Source of the DNA: CAZXIY01 sp964640935
GTDB lineage: Archaea > Thermoplasmatota > Thermoplasmata > Methanomassiliicoccales > Methanomethylophilaceae
Length of the DNA stretch: 10,335 nt
NCBI GenBank assembly: GCA_964640935.1
Contig: CAZXIY010000043.1
Span: 1 to 10,335 of the forward strand
Direction: 5' to 3'
Under the pieces are notes generated by a model, which saw nothing but the letters and a program-made list of their open reading frames with translations, was not told the DNA's origin and did no database searches. Numbering within the stretch: position 1 is the stretch's first letter; each line of letters begins with the position of its first letter. A program made the position numbers and the translations under genes. Positions 5,939-10,335 of this stretch are shown here, piece after piece.

Positions 5939-8035
5939 TCAGATCTCTTGGCCCTTCATCCTGTCCTTGAGCTCGGCGATCTTTCCCTTGTTCCAACCGG
6001 ATATCTTGGAGAAGAATCCGGTCACGCGGGTTATGCCCTCGATGTGTGATGATCCGCACTTCGGGCAGGTCTCCGAAAGACCTCTGGACGTCTGTCCGCA
6101 GTCGAGGCACGACGTGAACTCGGGGCTGAACGCGATCTGCGTGTTCTGCGTGTTGCGGAACGTCTTGGTCACGAACGCCGCGATGCTCTCGGGCGAAGGC
6201 TTGGACTCTCCGAGCCATACATGGGTGAGAGCTCCTGCTTCGATGAGGGGATGGAACATACCCTCGATCTTCACACGCTCTATCGGGCTTACGTTGGCTC
6301 CGACGTTGATGTACGTGGAGTTGGTGTAGTAGATCTCGTTGGTCTTCTGGTTGCCCTTCACGACCGATGCCGTCTGCTCGGGGAACTCCTTCATGTCGAG
6401 TTTCGCGAACCTGTATGCTGTGGACTCTGCGGGCGTCTGCTCGATCGGGAGCTTCATGCCGTATTCCTTGCTGAGCCTGTCCGCTTCCTTCTTCATGTAC
6501 GCCATGACCTTGAGGGCGAACATCTGAGCCTGCTTGGACTCGTGGATCTCCTGTCCGAAGTGGTACTGGACCAATTCGTTGAGTCCGAGGACCCCGATCA
6601 GGTATCTCGACTTCTCGATCATGTAGTACGGGTCGCCGTCGAGGTTCATCGTGAGCAGCGACAGCGGGCCGCTGTTGCCGAGTTCGAGGAGTTCCTTGAG
6701 GAACGCCTTCTTCTGCTGGTGGGCCTTGACTGCAAGCTCCATCGCGTTGGTTATGCCTGCGAACAGCTTGTCGTCGTCCTTGTCGGCCATGAATGCGATC
6801 CTCGGAAGGTTCAGCGTCACGTTCTGCATGGCGGAGAATCTCATCTTCCACGGCTGCTTCACGAGCTCGAGGTCCTTGTTGTCGAGGTTGATGGCGAGAC
6901 GGCAGCATTCCGAAATCCTTGCTGTGTTGCCGCGGTCGAAGACGAAGTAGGTGTTCCCCTTCTCGGATGCGAGCCTGGAGATCTTGTAAAGGAACTCCTC
7001 GTGCCCAGGTGTCTTGAAGAACTTCTCGGTTATGTGCACTTCCGGCTTCGGGAAGAAGAACGGCCTGCCCATAGCATCTCCCTCGAGGTACACGTCGACG
7101 AGGGCGTTCACGAAGGCCTGTGCCTCCGGGAGGTAATCCTCGTAGTTCTTTCCCGTGTACACTCCGCCGGGTCCGATCGCCGGTACGCCGACGAAGTGGT
7201 CGGGCGTCTCCCAGTAGAGGTTGATGTCACTGAATATCGACTGTCCGCCGCGGGCGACCGCCTGCTGAGCGAACTCGTATATCAGTATCTGAGCGAGCTG
7301 GTGCATCCTCTTGTCGTCGACATCGACGAGGTAAGGTGCGAGGAACACGTTGAACGCGTCCCATCCGATCGCTCCGGCGAAATGTCCCTGCAGCGCGGCG
7401 GAGAACTTTATGATCTGTTCTATGAGCACTTCGGGGTGTTTCGCGGGCTTCGCGATGGACATCGCGTTCGGCAGGTTGAGTCCGAACTTCTTAACGTATT
7501 CTATGGACTGACCGCTGCAGTACGGCCTGTCGATCATACCAAGGTCGTGAAGGTGGATCAGACCGCTCATGTGAGCGTCGGCGACATCCGGAGTGAACAC
7601 CTCGAGCAATGCGAATTCCTTCTTGATCGTCTCGGCCAATGTGAGGTTCGTCGCCTCCGGGCCGTGGGGAACGTTCGCATTCTCTTTGTTGGGGGACATG
7701 ATGATCTCCCTTGCATCGAATATAGGGGTACCGAGACGGGTATGCTGCTTGCGTATGGACTCGAGCCCATACTCCATAAGCTTAGCATTCGTCAATTCCC
7801 TTATTAGAGGTGCCGTGATGTATTCCACATCCATCTTGGACACCATCTTCTCTACTTCTCTGGCGACAACGGTCGCAGCGTCCGGGCTGATATCTGTCTC
7901 GCGGATCAAGGCCTGATAGATTCTTTCCTTATCCCACTTCTTTAACTCTTCATCAGAGGTCCTGACAAAGAGACCGATCTCGGTCGACTCTGTCTTGGAG
8001 CCGGTGACGTTTTTCAACTCTGTTGCTGTGTTCAT
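5939..8035 (-). CDS. nrdD: Anaerobic ribonucleoside-triphosphate reductase (class III)
   Basis: Reduces ribonucleoside triphosphates to deoxyribonucleotides using a glycyl radical installed by the radical-SAM activase NrdG. The 698-aa protein has an N-terminal ATP-cone region (about 20-110), then the NRDD catalytic domain with DRPYCSGQS (Cys173), SECCRLAINLD (Cys377/378) and NVTLNLPRIAF. The C-terminal zinc site is CLDCG...CPKCG (Cys643, 646, 657, 660), and the glycyl-radical loop is RVTGFF with Gly673. Length and domain order are normal for class III enzymes. ATG 8035 is preceded by GGGGTG (complement of 8041-8046) five nt upstream, and by a TATA box. No nrdG gene is adjacent, so the activase must lie elsewhere. 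It is cytoplasmic and oxygen-sensitive, which fits an obligate anaerobe. The downstream protease gene has its own promoter. Confidence 0.97.
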   Translation of the reverse strand: MNTATELKNVTGSKTESTEIGLFVRTSDEELKKWDKERIYQALIRETDISPDAATVVAREVEKMVSKMDVEYITAPLIRELTNAKLMEYGLESIRKQHTRLGTPIFDAREIIMSPNKENANVPHGPEATNLTLAETIKKEFALLEVFTPDVADAHMSGLIHLHDLGMIDRPYCSGQSIEYVKKFGLNLPNAMSIAKPAKHPEVLIEQIIKFSAALQGHFAGAIGWDAFNVFLAPYLVDVDDKRMHQLAQILIYEFAQQAVARGGQSIFSDINLYWETPDHFVGVPAIGPGGVYTGKNYEDYLPEAQAFVNALVDVYLEGDAMGRPFFFPKPEVHITEKFFKTPGHEEFLYKISRLASEKGNTYFVFDRGNTARISECCRLAINLDNKDLELVKQPWKMRFSAMQNVTLNLPRIAFMADKDDDKLFAGITNAMELAVKAHQQKKAFLKELLELGNSGPLSLLTMNLDGDPYYMIEKSRYLIGVLGLNELVQYHFGQEIHESKQAQMFALKVMAYMKKEADRLSKEYGMKLPIEQTPAESTAYRFAKLDMKEFPEQTASVVKGNQKTNEIYYTNSTYINVGANVSPIERVKIEGMFHPLIEAGALTHVWLGESKPSPESIAAFVTKTFRNTQNTQIAFSPEFTSCLDCGQTSRGLSETCPKCGSSHIEGITRVTGFFSKISGWNKGKIAELKDRMKGQEI

Positions 8036-8080
8036 TGTTGCACCCCATTCACTGAAGTACTCTCTCCATTGACCGCCGGG

Positions 8081-8087
8081 ATATAAA
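8081..8087 (-). promoter_or_regulatory. TATA box of nrdD
   Basis: The minus strand reads TTTATAT, preceded by a purine/C-rich ACCGC that could serve as a BRE. Initiation about 26 nt downstream (near 8058) would give a leader of roughly 22 nt containing the GGGGTG ribosome binding site at 8041-8046. Confidence 0.6.
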
Positions 8088-8103
8088 GCGGTTTCTGAAC
8101 TCG

Positions 8104-8139
8104 ATATGATAAAACGTTAAGCCCGATTAATTATCATAT
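8104..8139. repeat. Perfect 9-bp inverted repeat upstream of nrdD
   Basis: ATATGATAA at 8104-8112 is matched exactly by its reverse complement TTATCATAT at 8131-8139, with an 18-nt spacer and arm centres 27 nt apart. It lies 16 nt upstream of the nrdD TATA box, near -47 to -82 from the predicted start of transcription. A dimeric regulator could bind it; no regulator is identified. The right arm is shared with the direct repeat at 8131-8148. Confidence 0.55.
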
Positions 8140-8148
8140 TTGTTACCA
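8131..8148 (+). repeat. Copy 1 of an 18-nt direct repeat
   Basis: TTATCATATTTGTTACCA. It matches 8452-8469 at 16 of 18 positions; the only differences are the two central bases (TA here, GG there). It sits on the nrdD side of the intergenic region and overlaps the right arm of the inverted repeat. Confidence 0.6.
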
Positions 8149-8443
8149 TATTGATTACTGCGTATATATACCCAGCATATTTCTAAACCCTTGTTAATTT
8201 TTTGAAAATCGCAGAAAAAACGCGGACTTGGACGGTCTCGCATAAACGCCTTCCGACGTGCGGACGGCCGCAATCGTTACTGCCAATGGAAAATCGTCGA
8301 AACGATCTCTTTCGGAACGTATTCTTAACGATTCTGCCGTTATTCGGAATATATAATTCCTTCGAACGGATATTCGCGGAATCGCATGAATCGATGCTAA
8401 CGGCACGATTATTTTTGTCTGGGGTACCCTCTCAATACGAACC
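8149..8443. other. Unassigned intergenic stretch, possible small RNA
   Basis: About 300 nt without a convincing protein gene. It opens with a palindromic TATA-like GTATATATAC (8162-8171) that could start a plus-strand transcript near 8192-8198. Then come several short stem candidates: ATCGT-CGAA-ACGAT (8293-8306), GGAAT-ATATA-ATTCC (8346-8360) and ATTC-GCG-GAAT (8372-8382). A T-rich stretch around 8408-8416 could end a transcript. Open frames on both strands (plus 8202-8450, minus 8194-8406) use TTA and CGN codons unlike the neighbouring genes, lack ribosome binding sites and resemble nothing I recognise. It may hold a small RNA, a decayed gene or just regulatory DNA. Confidence 0.3.
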
Positions 8444-8450
8444 TTTATAG
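8444..8450 (+). promoter_or_regulatory. TATA box of the winged-helix gene
   Basis: TTTATAG is centred about 28 nt upstream of ATG 8475, with no ribosome binding site in between. This is the spacing of an archaeal leaderless promoter. The second copy of the 18-nt repeat (8452-8469) fills the gap between this box and the start codon. Confidence 0.6.
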
Positions 8451-8451
8451 T

Positions 8452-8469
8452 TTATCAGGTTTGTTACCA
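8452..8469 (+). repeat. Copy 2 of an 18-nt direct repeat
   Basis: TTATCAGGTTTGTTACCA, matching 8131-8148 at 16 of 18 positions. It lies between the TATA box at 8444-8450 and the ATG at 8475, where a bound protein would block polymerase recruitment or initiation. This suggests an operator. Confidence 0.6.
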
Positions 8470-8474
8470 ATTAG

Positions 8475-9041
8475 ATGTACAATCCCGAGAAGGATTTCGG
8501 AAGATTGGTCCTCGAATGCCTGGGGAAGGACGGGAAGTCCATAAGTGCCCTGTCGAAGGACCTGGAATCCAAGGGGTTCAAGATACACCGTCTGATAATC
8601 ACCGGATATCTCCGCGCTCTTACCGATCAGGGGATACTCCGCGAGAGGGAGGTCCCTCCGTCCAAGATCTATCAGCCCGTCAAGTCCCTCCCTGACAGCA
8701 TCTACGAATCTGTGGGAAGGGCTTGCAGGAAGGTCAGTCCCGATGCGGACGAACTCATATTGTATTCTCTATACAGGCTTTTCAAGAGGCCCGTGTTCAC
8801 GTCCGAACTGAAATTGGCCGGCGTCAACAGGCCTATCGGGAAGGATGCGTTGGAGCACGAGACGAGCGAATGCAGGAAGATCATGAAGCGTTCCGGCAAC
8901 AACATCCTGCCGTCGCAATCGGCCGTATTCCCGGTCAGGGAATACAAGGATCAGTACGCGGACGTCCTGTCCGAGATGGCGTTGGACGTGAAGGATGCTA
9001 GGCACCTCGTCATGGAGACCAAGCAGACCAGATTGATATGA
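8475..9041 (+). CDS. Uncharacterised winged-helix-like protein
   Basis: 188-aa protein that I do not recognise as a named family. Residues about 21-70 look like a winged-helix DNA-binding domain: SISALSKDLESKG, then the helix IHRLIITGYLRALTDQGILR, and a wing-like EVPPSKIYQPV. The remainder (about 75-188) is charged and mostly helical in appearance, with SPDADELILYSLYRLFKRPV as a possible second helical module; it has no membrane segment, signal peptide or metal-binding cluster. The start ATG 8475 is about 28 nt from a TATA box, so the message is probably leaderless. The direct repeat just upstream, repeated upstream of nrdD, could be its own operator. It is followed 41 nt later by methanogenesis marker protein 2, which has its own promoter. 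A transcriptional regulator is the best guess, not a demonstrated function. Confidence 0.7.
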   Translation: MYNPEKDFGRLVLECLGKDGKSISALSKDLESKGFKIHRLIITGYLRALTDQGILREREVPPSKIYQPVKSLPDSIYESVGRACRKVSPDADELILYSLYRLFKRPVFTSELKLAGVNRPIGKDALEHETSECRKIMKRSGNNILPSQSAVFPVREYKDQYADVLSEMALDVKDARHLVMETKQTRLI

Positions 9042-9051
9042 TGTCCAACAG

Positions 9052-9059
9052 TTATTTAT
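9052..9059 (+). promoter_or_regulatory. TATA box of the methanogenesis marker 2 gene
   Basis: TTATTTAT is centred about 27 nt upstream of ATG 9083, in the 41-nt gap after the winged-helix gene, and no ribosome binding site is seen before that ATG. It indicates an independent leaderless transcript, though read-through from upstream is possible. Confidence 0.5.
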
Positions 9060-9082
9060 GAGAATCCGATGATTACGGGTCC

Positions 9083-10063
9083 ATGACCCTGAGCGATATT
9101 GTCGAGGCCATCCGCGGATTCCCCGGAGTGACCAGGAAGCATACGATTCATGATGTCGTCAAGTTCCTGCCTACGAAGTCCTTCGTCAATGTCGCCGCTT
9201 CGGACGGGGAGGACGCCGCCGCCATCGAGTTCGGCAACGATTACATCCTATTCGCCGCGGACGGCATAATGGAGTCCCTTCTGAAGACCAACCCGTATTA
9301 CGCAGGTTATTTTGCCGTGTTGGTCAACGTCAACGACATCGCCGCCATGGGCGGAAAGTCCCTGGCGATGGTCGATATAATCTCTCTCAAGAACGACAAG
9401 GTCTGCGCTCAGATCCTCAAGGGAATGGAGCGTGCGGTCAGGAAATTCAACGTCCCGATCGTCGGAGGCCATACGCACCCGGACTGCGAGTATCATGCAA
9501 TAGATATCTCCATCATAGGGAGCGTTCCGAAGACCGATATAATTCTCAGCAGCACCGCCGTGCCCGGCGACGACATAGTCTTCGTCATGGACACCGAAGG
9601 TTTCTTCCCGCCGGACCTCAAGTACGCTTGGGACACGACGACGAACAAAGAGGATTCGCTCGTCCAGAGGCAGATGGATATGATGAGCGTCATTGCATCG
9701 AAGCACATCGTCAACGCCGCCAAGGATATGAGCAACCCCGGATGCATAGGCACAATGGGCATGCTCCTCGAAACGTCCGGAAAAGGCGGTTACATCGATG
9801 TGGACAAGATCCCGCGCCCGGACGGCGTGGACTTCATACAATGGATACTCGCGTATCAGGGATGCGGATTCGTATTCTCATGCCCGCCGAAGAATTCCAA
9901 AGAGGTCATCGATCTCTTCAAGACCGTCGGATGCGACGGTTCGGTCGTCGGCAAGGTGGACGGTACGAACGTCATGACGCTCAGGTCGGGAAGCGAGGAG
10001 AAAGTGCTCTTCGATTTCGACAAGGACATCATAACAGGCTGCAAACCAGAGAAGAAGTGTTAG
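9083..10063 (+). CDS. Methanogenesis marker protein 2 (AIR synthase-related)
   Basis: 326-aa member of the PurM/AIR synthase-like superfamily (with SelD, HypE and ThiL), matching the methanogen-restricted marker protein 2 group; its reaction is unknown. The N-terminal half has ATP/metal-site features: SDGEDAA (40-46), ADGIMESLL (59-67), VNVNDIAAMGGKSLAMVD (81-98) and the distinctive GGHTHPD (128-134). The C-terminal half carries GDDIVFVMD (162-170) and DMSNPGCIGTMGMLLE (215-230), the usual glycine-rich segment. Length is normal. ATG 9083 is supported by the upstream TATA box. The gene is monocistronic by appearance. Its stop codon (10061-10063) touches the predicted 3' end of the SRP RNA on the other strand. 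Its presence is the best evidence here that the host is a methanogen or close relative. Confidence 0.88.
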   Translation: MTLSDIVEAIRGFPGVTRKHTIHDVVKFLPTKSFVNVAASDGEDAAAIEFGNDYILFAADGIMESLLKTNPYYAGYFAVLVNVNDIAAMGGKSLAMVDIISLKNDKVCAQILKGMERAVRKFNVPIVGGHTHPDCEYHAIDISIIGSVPKTDIILSSTAVPGDDIVFVMDTEGFFPPDLKYAWDTTTNKEDSLVQRQMDMMSVIASKHIVNAAKDMSNPGCIGTMGMLLETSGKGGYIDVDKIPRPDGVDFIQWILAYQGCGFVFSCPPKNSKEVIDLFKTVGCDGSVVGKVDGTNVMTLRSGSEEKVLFDFDKDIITGCKPEKKC

Positions 10064-10318
10064 GCCGCAGGGGTGGACGCAACTTCCACCGCAAGTTTAT
10101 CACATCGATCCTCGGTCCCGCTACCCTGCGAACTTCAGTAGTACGAGGTAAGGCTGCTCCCGTCAGGGCCTGACCCGATCCCCTCGATTAGTGCACCCTC
10201 GGCAACCCTCCGGCTGCTCTGAATACAGACACCGATCCCGCAAGACAGGACGTCATAGTCACTTTGTGGGCTTGAGGTTTCCATAGGCGCCGCCCCCTGT
10301 TGTCACCTCCGCGTATTG
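10064..10318 (-). ncRNA. ffs: Signal recognition particle 7S RNA
   Basis: RNA scaffold of the SRP, which targets nascent membrane and secreted proteins. On the minus strand, 10174-10152 read GTCAGG-CCC-TGAC-GGG-AGCAGCC, the SRP54-binding helix 8 with its GTCAGG/AGCAGCC asymmetric loop. The long central helix is supported: 10245-10251 pairs with 10115-10121 (7 pairs including G-U) and 10239-10244 with 10125-10130 (6 pairs including G-U), separated by a 3-nt bulge. The ends close as archaeal helix 1: CGCGGAGGTG (10313-10304) with CACCCCTGCG (10075-10066), 9 of 10 pairs. The Alu-domain side has GGCGGCGCC followed by TATGGAAACC. Length of about 250 nt is slightly short for archaea. Exact ends are uncertain by perhaps 10 nt; the promoter may lie beyond the window, although GTATAC occurs at 10329-10334. 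Confidence 0.9.
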
Positions 10319-10335
10319 ACGGTTTCGGTATACAA

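Noticed and set aside
5673..6908. A 411-codon minus-strand open frame running across the nrdD 3' end and the protease 5' end
   Set aside because: It is an out-of-frame shadow crossing two genuine genes, with an Arg/Gln/His-rich translation of no recognisable family, and it spans the hairpin and a promoter.
6221..7807. A 528-codon open frame antisense to nrdD
   Set aside because: It is the complement of a highly conserved nrdD coding region with GC-rich codons. Its translation is rich in Val, Leu, His and Arg with no domain signature, and it has no promoter or ribosome binding site.
8202..8450. An 82-codon plus-strand open frame in the nrdD upstream gap
   Set aside because: It has no ribosome binding site, unusual TTA and CGN codon use and no recognisable motif, and it runs through the promoter of the next gene. 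It is kept only as part of the unassigned intergenic stretch.
1..10335. CRISPR array, insertion sequence, tRNA gene or phage-like module
   Set aside because: No regularly spaced repeats, transposase or integrase motifs, tRNA-like cloverleaf or phage genes were visible in any part of the window.

Overview
The window reads as a compact piece of a methanogenic archaeon's chromosome, most likely a euryarchaeon of the Methanomassiliicoccales/Thermoplasmata type. The domain is clear from archaeal-type ribosomal proteins (S19e, L39e, L31e), aIF6, a PDCD5-family protein, archaeal TATA boxes 26-29 nt upstream of leaderless starts, and an archaeal SRP RNA. Methanogenesis is indicated by a methanogenesis marker protein 2 homologue and an MptE-type (DUF115) pterin pyrophosphokinase. 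The order-level placement is inference; no 16S or mcr gene is present.

Layout. (1) 1-1812, plus strand: a tight translation operon, S19e (5' end cut by the window), PDCD5-like protein, L39e (51 aa), L31e and aIF6, with gaps of 2-12 nt. (2) 1806-2450, minus: an MBL-fold metal-dependent hydrolase, meeting aIF6 tail to tail with a 7-nt overlap. (3) 2538-4326, plus: a two-gene operon of a DUF373 membrane protein and MptE, overlapping by 14 nt, from its own TATA box. (4) 4316-5845, minus: a site-2-protease-like M50 membrane metalloprotease with two tandem PDZ-like repeats, overlapping mptE by 11 nt tail to tail. (5) 5939-8035, minus: anaerobic ribonucleotide reductase NrdD, separated from the protease by a GC-rich hairpin; no nrdG is visible. 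(6) 8036-8474: the largest gap, AT-rich, with promoters facing both ways, a perfect inverted repeat, an 18-nt imperfect direct repeat, and a hairpin-rich stretch of unlike composition. (7) 8475-9041, plus: an unrecognised winged-helix-like protein. (8) 9083-10063, plus: methanogenesis marker protein 2. (9) About 10064-10318, minus: SRP 7S RNA, convergent with and abutting the marker gene.

How it fits together. The first operon, and separately the SRP RNA, serve protein synthesis and export: L31e and L39e sit at the peptide tunnel exit where SRP docks. MptE and marker protein 2 belong to C1/pterin and methanogenesis biology, and NrdD supplies deoxynucleotides under strict anoxia. The most promising unexplained signal is in 8100-8470: an 18-nt element (16/18 identical) occurs upstream of nrdD, where it forms one arm of an inverted repeat, and again between the TATA box and start codon of the winged-helix gene. 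That is what an autoregulated repressor controlling both genes would look like. No overtly new multi-gene system is visible; most of the window is conserved housekeeping.
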